Shown piece by piece: positions 53,941 through 63,168 of a stretch of DNA of 64,000 nt. The DNA lies in NCBI RefSeq assembly GCF_014642655.1, contig NZ_BMIR01000018.1, positions 22,440-86,439 on the forward strand, in the 5' to 3' direction. Both the position numbers and the translations under genes were made by a program. The number at the start of each line of letters is the position of its first letter. The stretch's first letter is position 1. The notes under the pieces are model-generated. The model had not been told where the DNA came from. It did no database searches and saw only the letters and a list, made by a program, of their open reading frames with translations. This DNA comes from Pullulanibacillus camelliae (lineage in GTDB: Bacteria; Bacillota; Bacilli; Bacillales; Sporolactobacillaceae).

Positions 53941-54027
53941 TTATTTAAAGGTTATTGATCTTAAATTTTAAGGGTATTGCTTTCATCAGTTATAATAAGT
54001 GTATGTATTATAGGTGGTGACGTAATA

Positions 54028-54456
54028 ATGGAACACAAAGATAATGGATCGGTTTCACGGTGGCTTTCTTTAACAAATGCTTATAAAGTGATCACCAATG
54101 AGCTTGAAATTGCTATGCAACACTCGGCTGGCTTAACTCTAAAAGAATTCTATGTCCTATTATTTTTATCCGAGACTCCTGAAAAAAAGTTGAAATTGCA
54201 ACAATTACAGAAGATGGTGGGTCTAAGCCAAAGTGCGATGTCTAGACTTGTCGCTCGCTTTGAAGCCAAAGGATGCGGGGCATTGAAAAGAGAAATTTGT
54301 CTAGAGGATCGTCGGAATATCTATACATCCATTACTGAAATCGGTGAGGAAAAATTAAATAGAGCCTTAGATGTTTTCCAGGTCACCCTGGAAAACACAT
54401 TAGAAGAAAAAGACATTCAAGTGGGGCTTAAGGCCTTGTTAATAGATAAAAAATAA
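54028..54456 (+). CDS. MarR-family transcriptional regulator
   Basis: 142 residues from ATG after AGGTGGTGACG. Winged-helix DNA-binding region: LKLQQLQKMVGLSQSAMSRL, VARFEAKGCGALKREICLED, then RRNIYTSITEIGEEKL, as in MarR. No conserved cysteine near the N-terminus (OhrR type), though Cys residues occur in the wing region (GCG, IC). It is upstream of the ene-reductase gene and is the best candidate to bind the palindrome at 54670. Confidence 0.9.
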   Translation: MEHKDNGSVSRWLSLTNAYKVITNELEIAMQHSAGLTLKEFYVLLFLSETPEKKLKLQQLQKMVGLSQSAMSRLVARFEAKGCGALKREICLEDRRNIYTSITEIGEEKLNRALDVFQVTLENTLEEKDIQVGLKALLIDKK

Positions 54457-54640
54457 TGACTTTATGCCATCACTACAGACTGTCTTACAGCAATACAGGG
54501 TCAGCTTTATTTATTTTGTCCCAGTCATTTATAGGGGGATAAACGTGACTTGAAATCTTTCATTCCATTCAGCTATTTTTCATACTTTAATAAGTTTCTT
54601 TATCTGTAACCCCTTTTATGGTAGGGATAGGTTCTTTTGT

Positions 54641-54683
54641 TTGACGTTAGATTTCATTATCGTTTATTCTATGCATGTGCATA
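54641..54683 (+). promoter_or_regulatory. namA promoter with overlapping palindrome
   Basis: TTGACG-N18-TATTCT forms a sigmaA promoter. Directly after the -10 box, TATGCA-TG-TGCATA (54670-54683) covers the expected start of transcription, a typical repressor operator position. Confidence 0.55.
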
Positions 54684-54749
54684 CATTTAATAGGTGTGCA
54701 AATTAAGGGTAATCTAATCATTAGCTGTATATAAAGAGGAGAGTGCTTG

Positions 54750-55787
54750 ATGGAACATTTATTTACACCTTATAAGATAAAGAGTTTAGAGCTAAGGAAC
54801 CGTGTGGTTATGCCGCCAATGTGTCAATACTCTGTTACTAATAAAGATGGGATTGCCAATGATTGGCATTATACACATTATGTGAGCAGAGCGATCGGTG
54901 GAGCGAGCTTAATTATCATTGAAATGACGGATGTTGATCCCGATGGTCGCATTACGGATTATGATTTGGGCTTGTGGTCAGATGAACACATCCCAGCATT
55001 AGCTCGTATTATTGAGGCCTGTCATAAGCATGGTGCTAAAGTTGGCATTCAAATCGCTCATGCCGGTCGTAAAGCAGAGGATGCGGCTGAACCAGTAGCG
55101 CCATCAGCGATTCCTTTTGATGAAAATTCCAAAACCCCAAGAGCACTTACTATAGACGAGATTGAAGAAATGGTAGAGAAATTCCGTCGCGCTGTGGCAC
55201 GTGCTGTAAAGGCTGGTGTTGACGTCATTGAACTTCATGGTGCTCATGGCTATCTCATTCATGAATTCCAATCTGCCTATACGAATAAACGAACCGACGA
55301 ATATGGTCAGGATTTAGCTAAATTTGGCAAGGAAGTCATTCGTGCAGCGAAAAGTGAAATGCCGGCCGATATGCCGCTCATTATGCGCATATCTGGTAAG
55401 GAATATGTCGATGGTGGATATGGCATCAAAGAAAGCATTGCCTTTTCTAGAGAATACAAAGAAGCAGGCGTAGATATGTTCCACGTCAGCGCTGGCGGTG
55501 AAGGTCAAATTGCTGCCCATGGCAGACCAGGGACTCATGCTGCTTATCAAGTGCCATTAGCACATGAAATTAAACATCAATTGGATGTTCCAGTGATTGC
55601 CGTTGGACGATTAGACGAGCCTATTTTAGCCAATGCTGTTATTGGTAATGAAGATGCAGATCTTGTTGCTGTTGGAAGAGGTATGCTAAGAAATCCGTAT
55701 TGGACATTAGAAGCAGCAGCAAAACTTAATAAAGAAACAACAGTGCCACAACAATATCAAGTCAGCTTTCCAAAAGTAGGAAAATAA
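54750..55787 (+). CDS. namA: Old yellow enzyme-type NADPH dehydrogenase
   Basis: 345 residues from ATG, eight bases after GAGGAG. YqjM-type ene-reductase: NRVVMPPMCQYS (the redox-tuning cysteine of this subclass), IQIAHAGRKAE, IELHGAHGYLIHEFQSAYTN (substrate histidines HxxH), RTDEYG, DLVAVGRGMLRNPYWTL. It binds FMN and reduces alpha,beta-unsaturated carbonyls and nitro compounds with NADPH. First gene of a set with a DJ-1-like protein and an aldo-keto reductase. Confidence 0.94.
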   Translation: MEHLFTPYKIKSLELRNRVVMPPMCQYSVTNKDGIANDWHYTHYVSRAIGGASLIIIEMTDVDPDGRITDYDLGLWSDEHIPALARIIEACHKHGAKVGIQIAHAGRKAEDAAEPVAPSAIPFDENSKTPRALTIDEIEEMVEKFRRAVARAVKAGVDVIELHGAHGYLIHEFQSAYTNKRTDEYGQDLAKFGKEVIRAAKSEMPADMPLIMRISGKEYVDGGYGIKESIAFSREYKEAGVDMFHVSAGGEGQIAAHGRPGTHAAYQVPLAHEIKHQLDVPVIAVGRLDEPILANAVIGNEDADLVAVGRGMLRNPYWTLEAAAKLNKETTVPQQYQVSFPKVGK

Positions 55788-55827
55788 TCGACTTTAGGTT
55801 TTCAAATGACATCAGGAGGGAATGGAC

Positions 55828-56487
55828 ATGACTAAAAAGGTATTGATGGTGGTTACCAATCACACCACGATTACAGATGATCATAAAACAGGACTCTGGT
55901 TAGAGGAATTTGCGGTTCCTTACTTGGTATTTAAGGATAAAGGATATGCTGTGAAAGTAACAAGTATTCAGGGGGGAGAAGTTGCTTTAGACCCCAGTAG
56001 TATCGAAGAAAGACCCGAATGGAAAGAAGCTGAGGCTGAATTAAAGAATACAGCTAAGCTATCTGAAGAGGACGCTCATGGCTTTGATGCGATTTTCCTC
56101 CCTGGGGGTCATGGCACAATGTTTGATTTCCCTAATAATGCAACACTCCTGTATGTTTTGCAGCAATTTGCTGAAGAGAATAAGGTCATTGGATCAGTCT
56201 GCCACGGGCCAGCTGGTTTAGTGAATGTCACTTACAAAGATGGCACGCCGCTAGTCAAAGGTAAAAAAGTGTCTGCTTTCACTGATTCTGAAGAAAAAGA
56301 AATGCAATTGGATCAACATATGCCTTTCCTTTTAGAAACAAAATTACGTGAAAAAGGTGCTGACTTCGTAGCAGGTGATAATTGGACTGATCATTCCGTA
56401 AGAGATGGTCATTTAATCACTGGGCAAAACCCACAATCCAGTCAAAGTACTGCTGAAAAAGTTGTAGAGGCTTTAGAAGAAGCATAA
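55828..56487 (+). CDS. DJ-1/PfpI family protein (class I glutamine amidotransferase-like)
   Basis: 219 residues from the second ATG, eight bases after AGGAGG. The DJ-1 fold with nucleophile elbow VIGSVCHGPAGLV (cysteine near residue 127), the FLPGGHGTMFDFPNN loop, and GQNPQSSQSTAEKVVEAL near the end place it with Hsp31/YDR533C-like glyoxalase III or chaperone members. It likely detoxifies methylglyoxal or related aldehydes. It follows namA by 40 bases, consistent with co-transcription. Confidence 0.92.
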   Translation: MTKKVLMVVTNHTTITDDHKTGLWLEEFAVPYLVFKDKGYAVKVTSIQGGEVALDPSSIEERPEWKEAEAELKNTAKLSEEDAHGFDAIFLPGGHGTMFDFPNNATLLYVLQQFAEENKVIGSVCHGPAGLVNVTYKDGTPLVKGKKVSAFTDSEEKEMQLDQHMPFLLETKLREKGADFVAGDNWTDHSVRDGHLITGQNPQSSQSTAEKVVEALEEA

Positions 56488-56499
56488 AAACCATTGGAT

Positions 56500-56536
56500 A
56501 AAAGGGGAAACATTTCTTATTTGTTTCCCCTTACAC
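56500..56536 (+). terminator. Hairpin between the DJ-1 and aldo-keto reductase genes
   Basis: AAGGGGAAACA / TGTTTCCCCTT stem, but followed by ACACTAC rather than T residues. It may be a partial terminator or a processing site. Confidence 0.5.
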
Positions 56537-56587
56537 TACATAAGCAACGATAGCAATTAAAAAATTTTTGATTTGGAGGCATTGAAC

Positions 56588-57535
56588 ATGGAATATCGTA
56601 AACTTGGAAGAACAGGACTGAAGGTCAGTGAGATCAGTTTAGGTAGCTGGTTGACTTATGGGAATTCCACAGAAAAAGACACGGCGACAAAGGTTATTGA
56701 TAAAGCCTATGACTTGGGTATTAATTCCTTTGACACAGCGAATATGTATGCATTAGGAGAGGCCGAAAAAATCGTCGGTGAAGCTTTGGCAAAGTATCCG
56801 CGCGAGTCATTCGTGCTAGCGACAAAGGTCTTTTGGCCGATGGGAGAAGGCCCTAATGATCGCGGGTTATCTAGAAAGCATGTTTTTGAGCAATTACATG
56901 CCAGTTTGAAGCGTTTGAAAATGGATTATGTAGACATCTACTATTGCCACCGTTATGATCCAGAAACTCCTGTCGATGAAACATTGCGCACGATTGATGA
57001 TATGGTGCGTCAAGGCAAGGTGCTATACGTTGGTGTCAGTGAATGGACAGCAGCGCAAATTGTAGAAGGCCTAGGTACAGCAGATCGTTATTTATTAGAT
57101 CGCATCGTTGTCAATCAACCACAATACAATATGTTCCATCGTTATATTGAACAAGACGTCCTGCCAACAAGTGAAAAAAATGGCATCAGCCAAATTGTTT
57201 TTTCTCCACTAGCTCAAGGGGTTCTAACCGGGAAATATAAGCGCGGACAAGCGTTACCAGAAGGAAGCCGAGCAACGGACCCGTCATCTAATATGTTTAT
57301 GAATGCCTTTTTAGAGGATGATGTTTTGGCTAAAGTTGAAAAGTTAGGTGATATGGCAAAAGGACTTGATCTTTCTTTATCACAATTAGCTATTGCTTGG
57401 ATTCTACGGCAGCCAGGAGTTGCCAGTGCCTTGGTCGGCGCAAGCAAGCCTCATCAAATAGAAGAGAACGCCAAAGCGTCAGGCATTAAACTTTCTGATG
57501 AAACGATCAACGCCATAGAAGATATTCTAAAATAA
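56588..57535 (+). CDS. Aldo/keto reductase
   Basis: 315 residues from ATG after GGAGGCATTGAAC. AKR barrel with the catalytic set: SFDTANMYALGEAE (Asp, Tyr), FVLATKVFW (Lys), VDIYYCHRYDPETP (His), and the NADPH-binding end VGASKPHQIEENAKASG. It resembles the Kv-beta/YghZ-like branch that reduces methylglyoxal and other aldehydes. Third gene after namA and the DJ-1 gene, supporting a joint role in handling reactive carbonyls. Ends at a good terminator. Confidence 0.93.
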   Translation: MEYRKLGRTGLKVSEISLGSWLTYGNSTEKDTATKVIDKAYDLGINSFDTANMYALGEAEKIVGEALAKYPRESFVLATKVFWPMGEGPNDRGLSRKHVFEQLHASLKRLKMDYVDIYYCHRYDPETPVDETLRTIDDMVRQGKVLYVGVSEWTAAQIVEGLGTADRYLLDRIVVNQPQYNMFHRYIEQDVLPTSEKNGISQIVFSPLAQGVLTGKYKRGQALPEGSRATDPSSNMFMNAFLEDDVLAKVEKLGDMAKGLDLSLSQLAIAWILRQPGVASALVGASKPHQIEENAKASGIKLSDETINAIEDILK

Positions 57536-57550
57536 TTGATGCCGCCCCAT

Positions 57551-57580
57551 ACCTGTCCAATTTTGGACAGGTATTTTTAA
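57551..57580 (+). terminator. Terminator of the reductase gene set
   Basis: ACCTGTCCAA / TTGGACAGGT stem followed by ATTTTTAATTT. Confidence 0.92.
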
Positions 57581-57685
57581 TTTCTAATGATTGAGTAGCC
57601 CCGATGATACAAACCATTTTTTAAAGAACCCACAACATGATAGAATAAAGAGAGACAAAGTTTAATAGAGAAAGGGAAGCTATCT

Positions 57686-58540
57686 TTGAAAGTGAAACGC
57701 AATGATCCATGCCCTTGTGGGAGTGGAAAAAAATATAAGCAATGCTGTCTTAGTAAAGCATCATTAGATACTGATCGCTCAAGTCAAATCAATGAGAAAG
57801 AGATTCTTCTTTATAAAAAACTTGGTTTGCGTCCGCAAACACTTACCTCATTCTATGGTAAGGAGATTGTTGCCTTTTTTAAAGCGCACAATACGCTATC
57901 GACAGAAGAAAGCAAGGCGCTTCATGATACACTCTATTTGTTTGTTGAGTTTATAGAAAATGAACACCTCTCTTCTTGGCAGGACTTTAATAGAGAGATT
58001 TGGGAAAAACTGCTGACTTTCTCCTATTTAGATTTAGCTTATGAACAGACTCAGGCTCAAGCCAAAACCTTTTATAAAACGATTTTAAATTTTGTGCAGT
58101 GGCTTAAGGACAATGAAGAGGTAATGTTACAGTGTGAAGACTGGGTCAAGGAAATTGAACAGTGCCATGAAGAAGCGCTTCTCGGAGCTGTACGCGTGTT
58201 AGAATTATATCGTGGTCAGGTAGAGACGCCCTTTCTCAATGGCTATGAAGATCTTCGCCGTGAAGCATTATTCGAGCAAGTCGGGACGAAACAAGTATCA
58301 GAAGGTGTATTTGAAGTCATCGATAAGGCGGATGAATGGATGACGTGCAAATCGCTTTTGACGAAGCAAACGTTTAACGTTTATCTCTCTAAATTGGCGA
58401 CGAATGACGTACAAATCGGCACAATTTTTATGGGTGTCATCAAGCAAATCCAACTTGATGCATGGGAAATCTTAACGCTCGATCGTGTTTTTCCATCTGC
58501 AGCTCAATCCTATTTGTACAAGGCCATTGGGGTCCGGTAA
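57686..58540 (+). CDS. SEC-C motif protein
   Basis: 284 residues from TTG after AAAGGGAAG. The N-terminus is a SEC-C zinc motif, NDPCPCGSGKKYKQCC (residues 5-20), like the C-terminus of SecA. The rest is an all-helical domain with no recognised catalytic residues (EQTQAQAKTFYKTILNFVQW, VKEIEQCHEEALLGAVRVLE). Many Bacilli have such orphan SEC-C proteins of unknown role; ribosome or SecB-type contacts are conceivable. Stands alone. Confidence 0.85.
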   Translation: MKVKRNDPCPCGSGKKYKQCCLSKASLDTDRSSQINEKEILLYKKLGLRPQTLTSFYGKEIVAFFKAHNTLSTEESKALHDTLYLFVEFIENEHLSSWQDFNREIWEKLLTFSYLDLAYEQTQAQAKTFYKTILNFVQWLKDNEEVMLQCEDWVKEIEQCHEEALLGAVRVLELYRGQVETPFLNGYEDLRREALFEQVGTKQVSEGVFEVIDKADEWMTCKSLLTKQTFNVYLSKLATNDVQIGTIFMGVIKQIQLDAWEILTLDRVFPSAAQSYLYKAIGVR

Positions 58541-58648
58541 TTTTCATATTGTATAAATAGTTTGTTTTCTATGAATACGCTGCTTGGAAAATCGATTTAT
58601 CGTTACAATAAGCATAGCTTTTTATAAAAAGAGAATTACAAAAGTTGG

Positions 58649-58867
58649 ATGGTCACCTACGCATTGTTGTTTAGGTGGCCGTTAGAGAGCGAAACGACGA
58701 TTACGATCTCTCAAGAGGTTGTGAAAACCACAGCGCGCGTTATCAGTTGGGGCATATTTGGGACAGCCATACAATGGAGCCGAGATTCTCAAGGGCGTTC
58801 AGTGGAAGAGATGATGCAGGATGTATTGCTAGTTGTGACGGCAAGCTTGGCACCTATAATAGATTGA
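58649..58867 (+). pseudogene. TetR-family regulator remnant (C-terminal part only)
   Basis: A 72-codon frame whose last about 58 residues read like the C-terminal ligand domain of a TetR regulator: ISQEVVKTTARVISWGIFGT, AIQWSRDSQGRSVEEMMQDV, LLVVTASLAPI. The same pattern (FSWEVYGAAVDWKNNSQLSP) occurs in the intact TetR at 63.2 kb. The N-terminal helix-turn-helix is missing and no ribosome binding site precedes the ATG. I take it as a decayed gene fragment. Confidence 0.55.
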
Positions 58868-59430
58868 TTCTGCCATACACGAAGGAGAAGCAAGGTATAC
58901 TTAAGTGCTTAAAGACACTATAGGAAAAGCTGGAAAAACATAGGGCGCAGAAAAATCCCTTTTTTTAAATGAAACAATAGAAGCTTGACTGATGGGTTTC
59001 ACTGCAGGCACTTCGCAGAAATGGCCTAAATTTCTTTAGGAGCAGCTTAAAGGAACCGTTAAATCTCTTTGTTTCAATACACTAGCCAGTTTTTCAGTGC
59101 GTGAGAATTCTAGGATCCTTTGAAGACTCAATCGTCATAAATGCAGCATCATTTTAAATGTTGAAGCCTTGCTGGATATCTCAGTTTTACAGATTTTTAA
59201 AATAATTTTAAATCAAAAAACTAAACGAAGCGTATTAAATCTGTTAAAATGAAGTGGGTTCTATATGAGGATTGTTCCATTTAATTGCCCTTACCTTTGG
59301 AAGGGGTTACACAAAGAAGGAATTCTCTCACTTGATAGAGAATATCTTATAGGTGGACATTGTCCTTAATAGTAGACCCATACAATAAGATGATGTCTAT
59401 GAACGTTGCAGAAAGGGAGAGAACAAAAGC
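58868..59430. other. Intergenic, nothing recognised
   Basis: A 560-base stretch before the malic enzyme gene. No repeat-family copy, no convincing ORF; promoter candidates are weak (for example TTGTCC near 59360). Confidence 0.4.
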
Positions 59431-60828
59431 ATGGCTTACAATAGTTTAATAGCCCGGGTAGAACTCACTCATGTGTCATTTGGTGAGGTGGCTTCTGTCA
59501 TTGGAAAAGCAGGTGGGGATATTATCTCCATTGATGTGATTTCTTCTAGTGGAGATTCATCTGTCCGTGACATTACCATTGAGGTTGGAGATAGCGAAGA
59601 ACAACAGGTTGTTGAAAATCTGAAAGCGATGAGTGGCATTAAAGTTATCAATGTGTCTGATCGAACCTTTCTCTCTCACTTAGGTGGAAAAGTATCGGTT
59701 GAATCTAAAATTCCGATAAAAAATAGGGATGATTTGTCTCGCGTGTATACACCTGGTGTTGCCAGAGTTTGTTCAGCCATTCACGAAGATGAGCGCAAGG
59801 CTTACTCTTTGACCATTAAAAGAAATACAGTTGCGGTTATCAGCGACGGTAGTGCGGTACTGGGTCTTGGAGATATCGGTGCATTAGCTTCCGCTCCTGT
59901 TATGGAAGGAAAGGCGATGCTCTTTAAGCAATTAGGGGATGTTGACGCTTTTCCAATTTGTTTGGATACCCAGGATACAGAAGAAATCATTCGAACGATC
60001 AAAAATATTGCCCCCATATTTGGAGGGATTAACCTTGAGGATATTAGTTCACCACGCTGCTTTGAAATCGAGGAGCGTTTGACTAAAGAATTAGATATTC
60101 CTGTTTTCCACGATGATCAGCATGGAACAGCAGTGGTCGTTATTGCTGGGCTTTTAAATGCCTTAAAGGTCGTCGGGAAAAACATTGAAGATATCCGCGT
60201 TGTTGTCAATGGGATTGGTGCAGCGGGTGTGGCCATTTGTAAAATGCTTCTTAGTGCGGGTGTTAAGCGTCTCGTACCTGTGGATTTTGAGGGAGCGATT
60301 ATACATGGTGGTGAGTATTCTTATCCAATGTGGCAATGGTTGGCCGAACAAGAGCAAGTAGAAAGTCAGCCAGGGACTTTGAAAGAGGTCATCCAAGATG
60401 CCGACGTCTTCATTGGTGTATCAAGAGCTGGACTATTGAACGGCGAAGATGTTGAGAAAATGGCTGCCGATCCTATTGTGTTTGCCATGGCGAATCCGAA
60501 CCCTGAAATTGCACCAGAAGAAGCTTTGAAGCATGTTCGGGTGTTTGCCACTGGTCGGAGTGATTATCCGAACCAAATCAATAATGTACTCGTCTTCCCT
60601 GGGATCTATCGCGGGGCTTTAGACTGCCGGGCCAGTCTGATCAATGAGCCGATGAAACTGGCTGCTGCTCGTGCCATTGCATCGGTTGTCACGGATAAAG
60701 AATTAAATGAACAATACATCATCCCAAGTATTTTTAATGAACACGTTGTAGAAAAGGTAAGGGATGCTGTCATTGAAACGGCCATTTTAACAGGCGTGGC
60801 CCGTCGGATCCCACCAGATTTTAGATAA
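59431..60828 (+). CDS. ytsJ: NAD(P)-dependent malic enzyme with N-terminal ACT domain
   Basis: 465 residues. An ACT domain (residues 1-80: RVELTHVSFGEVASVIGKAG, DIISIDVISS) precedes the malic enzyme core: LSRVYTPGVARVC (catalytic Tyr), ISDGSAVLGLGDIGA, GGINLEDISSPRCFEIEERL (metal ligands), FHDDQHGTAVV, VVNGIGAAGVAICKML (nucleotide fold), ANPNPEIAPEEAL. It decarboxylates malate to pyruvate. The ACT domain suggests an amino-acid or metabolite effector. NADP preference of the YtsJ type is assumed. RBS AAAGGGAGAG. Monocistronic. Confidence 0.94.
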   Translation: MAYNSLIARVELTHVSFGEVASVIGKAGGDIISIDVISSSGDSSVRDITIEVGDSEEQQVVENLKAMSGIKVINVSDRTFLSHLGGKVSVESKIPIKNRDDLSRVYTPGVARVCSAIHEDERKAYSLTIKRNTVAVISDGSAVLGLGDIGALASAPVMEGKAMLFKQLGDVDAFPICLDTQDTEEIIRTIKNIAPIFGGINLEDISSPRCFEIEERLTKELDIPVFHDDQHGTAVVVIAGLLNALKVVGKNIEDIRVVVNGIGAAGVAICKMLLSAGVKRLVPVDFEGAIIHGGEYSYPMWQWLAEQEQVESQPGTLKEVIQDADVFIGVSRAGLLNGEDVEKMAADPIVFAMANPNPEIAPEEALKHVRVFATGRSDYPNQINNVLVFPGIYRGALDCRASLINEPMKLAAARAIASVVTDKELNEQYIIPSIFNEHVVEKVRDAVIETAILTGVARRIPPDFR

Positions 60829-60837
60829 ATGAATGAA

Positions 60838-61056
60838 TGGGACTGGGACAGAAACATTTAGCACACAAAGAAGTCGAACGCATGCACATTTTTGAAGGCA
60901 TGCGTTCGACTTCTTGATACATCATGAAGCGCTCCGTCAAATTACTTCGTTCTCCGCTGGAGTCTCCGTATTTTGACTATGCTTTTGTTTTCCTTAGCTT
61001 CTTTAAAATCTTATCGTTCGGTATGAGGGTAATCTCTTTTCATTTTGTCTCACCCT
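60838..61056 (+). repeat. Dispersed repeat C, compact copy
   Basis: Starts TGGGACTGGGACAGAAAC; a perfect 18-bp stem follows (AAGAAGTCGAACGCATGC 60868-60885 / 60898-60915). Then GAAGCGCTCCGTC, TCTCCGTATTTTGACTATG, ATCGTTCGGTATGAGGGTAA and the end CTCACCCTCATTTTTT. It fills the gap between malic enzyme and aldolase genes and probably terminates both. Confidence 0.87.
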
Positions 61057-61949
61057 CATTTTTTATTGACTGAAGCATCATAAATAGATTTTACTGCTTC
61101 TTCAAGTGTTTTATTAAATTCTTCGTCAGATTGGCTGACATTAAGGTCATTGCTTAATGCTCTTGAGAAACTAGCAATAATGCCTTCATTTTCTTTTAGC
61201 TTCTCATTCGCTTCTTCACGGGAATAACCGCCCGAGAGTGCAACGACACGCACCACGCGTGGGTGTTCTGTTAGTTCTTTGTATGTGTTTGCCACTGTTG
61301 GAATCGTTAGTTTGAGCATCACATGGTCTGTTTCTGATAATGCATTAAGGTGATTAAGCAACTCTTCTTTTAAAATCACTTCAGATTTTTCTTTATCCTG
61401 GCTATGGATATCGACTTCTGGCTCAATGATTGGAACGAGACCCGCGGCTATAATTTGCTTCCCTAGTTTAAATTGTTGATCGACAACAGCTTTGATGCTG
61501 CTTGGATTGGCTTCTTTTATAACTGAGCGCATTTTTGTCCCAAAAATATGGCGTTCATTAGCACGTTTAAGTGTCTCATCTAAGTCAGGGATCGGCTTCA
61601 TCAATTGTACACCATTTGAAAGTTCTGCTAGACCTTTATCTACTTTTAAAAAGGGAACAATCCCTTTTTTCTCAGCCAAATAGTCAGCGGTATACATGCC
61701 CTCAATTTTGCTATCCATCGTTTGTTCAAAGAGAATTGCACCAAGAATATAATTAGAATCAAAGGCAGGAGAGGTTATTATTCTTGTCCGCATTTGGTGG
61801 ACAAGGTCAAACATTTCCTCTTCATTTGAATACGCCTCTTCAGAGACACCATAATTGGCGAGTGCTTTGGGTGTGCTTCCTCCACTTTGGTCTAGCGCAG
61901 CAATAAAGCCTTTTCCATTCTTCATTTTGTTCAATTGGTCTTGTTGCAT
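61056..61949 (-). CDS. fda: Fructose-bisphosphate aldolase, class I
   Basis: 297 residues from ATG after AAAGGAGTGGAAAAG. Class I aldolase of the Staphylococcus type: [20 protein letters not shown] near the start, [16 protein letters not shown], and [18 protein letters not shown] with the expected Schiff-base lysine; [15 protein letters not shown] binds phosphate. It cleaves fructose 1,6-bisphosphate without metal. A class II enzyme may exist elsewhere. The stop codon touches the end of repeat C. Confidence 0.95.
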   Translation of the reverse strand: MQQDQLNKMKNGKGFIAALDQSGGSTPKALANYGVSEEAYSNEEEMFDLVHQMRTRIITSPAFDSNYILGAILFEQTMDSKIEGMYTADYLAEKKGIVPFLKVDKGLAELSNGVQLMKPIPDLDETLKRANERHIFGTKMRSVIKEANPSSIKAVVDQQFKLGKQIIAAGLVPIIEPEVDIHSQDKEKSEVILKEELLNHLNALSETDHVMLKLTIPTVANTYKELTEHPRVVRVVALSGGYSREEANEKLKENEGIIASFSRALSNDLNVSQSDEEFNKTLEEAVKSIYDASVNKK

Positions 61950-62367
61950 CTTTTCCACTCCTTTAAAGGTTATTATGTACTGAGAATACCGCCTATAGTA
62001 ATTGTAGCACTAGTTGGTTGAAGAATTAAAGCAATTGGATAACATATCTTTCTTTTCCAATTTTAATGTTCTGTTTAAATCCTTCCCCAAAGTCAATAAA
62101 AACATGTTATATGGAGCATAGAGAGAGTTACTGTATGATAATAATGAGAGAAAAGTCGAAAAGGATGGATGAAAGCAAAACGCTTCAGTACGAACCGGAC
62201 GGTATATATTTAAAAAGCAATATATTGGATTTTAACAAAGGGCATAGAGGGAAAGGGTCAATATAATAGACTTGTTGCCGTTATTTCTCTCATCATTTCT
62301 GGAAAAACAAGAGTGAGAACCCATTCTTTTTCATATTTTAGATTAAGCATTGAAAGAAGGAATTGAA
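61950..62367. other. Intergenic with a doubtful small frame
   Basis: A frame ending at 62266 could encode MDESKTLQYEPDGIYLKSNI plus 13 residues, after AAAAGGATGG, but spacing is poor. I see no RNA or repeat here. Confidence 0.3.
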
Positions 62368-63054
62368 TTGAACCAACGTCTTCAAAAGGCAGTATTAAAT
62401 AATATAAGTTGGTGCAGTTTTGTTTGCGATACACATGAAATAAAACAGACAGCCACGGAAAACTTATGGGGCACGCTATCTAAGGCGCCTGCATTTTATC
62501 CAGATCTCATAACGAAAAATAGCCATGTGACTGAAAATGATGTTTGGGGATTTATTAATAATAGAAAGGTTGGATCGATCAAGGATAGCTTTGCGACACT
62601 AAATTTATCGGCTATGGGCTTTAAGGTCCTATTAGAAGCGGAATGGATTTATCATGAGCCACTTTCTGAAAGGGAGTCTACGGAGCCTTTACAGTGGCAG
62701 ATAATCGCTGCAGAAACTGAATTGAGCAAATGGACTGCACTCCAAGGCTCAACAAATAGTTTAAAACCAAGCTTGTTAAAGAGACCGGAGATAAAGTTTT
62801 TCCTTCGTGAGAAAAAAGAAGGGATCGAAGGGTTTATAGCTAATGCTGGTGCGGGTGTTATTGGGGTTTCCAATGTCTTTTCAAGCGGTGTTACAAGTGA
62901 TAATCTGTGGACGGATATAGTGAAGGAATTGTCAGTTATATTTCCAGACACTCCTTTGGTCGGATATGAGCATAGCGAAGCATTACATGAAGCCCGCCGC
63001 GCTGGATGGTCTTCACTAGGCCCTCTTCAAATATGGGTATCGAGAAATTTATAA
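62368..63054 (+). CDS. GNAT-like acyltransferase-fold protein
   Basis: 228 residues from TTG at 62368, six bases after AAGGA. The C-terminal part (GAGVIGVSNVFSSGVTSDNL, VGYEHSEALHEARRAGWSSL, GPLQIWV) looks like the end of a GNAT domain, and residues 8-110 resemble a diverged first GNAT half. No clear acetyl-CoA loop (QxxGxG/A) is visible, so enzymatic activity is uncertain. Monocistronic; substrate unknown. Confidence 0.75.
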   Translation: MNQRLQKAVLNNISWCSFVCDTHEIKQTATENLWGTLSKAPAFYPDLITKNSHVTENDVWGFINNRKVGSIKDSFATLNLSAMGFKVLLEAEWIYHEPLSERESTEPLQWQIIAAETELSKWTALQGSTNSLKPSLLKRPEIKFFLREKKEGIEGFIANAGAGVIGVSNVFSSGVTSDNLWTDIVKELSVIFPDTPLVGYEHSEALHEARRAGWSSLGPLQIWVSRNL

Positions 63055-63168
63055 ATGTAAGGTTTTAAAGTATGACCTATTGGGTATGAATGAAGGGTGA
63101 GATTGTTCAATGTACATATAGAGGATGAACAGTTGTAAGGGGGCAAAATATGCTCCCTATAGTTCTGT

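Noticed and set aside
62066..62266. 66-codon frame between the aldolase and GNAT-like genes
   Set aside because: The first half has no protein-like character; a 33-residue tail has a poorly spaced ribosome binding site. Not enough to call a gene.
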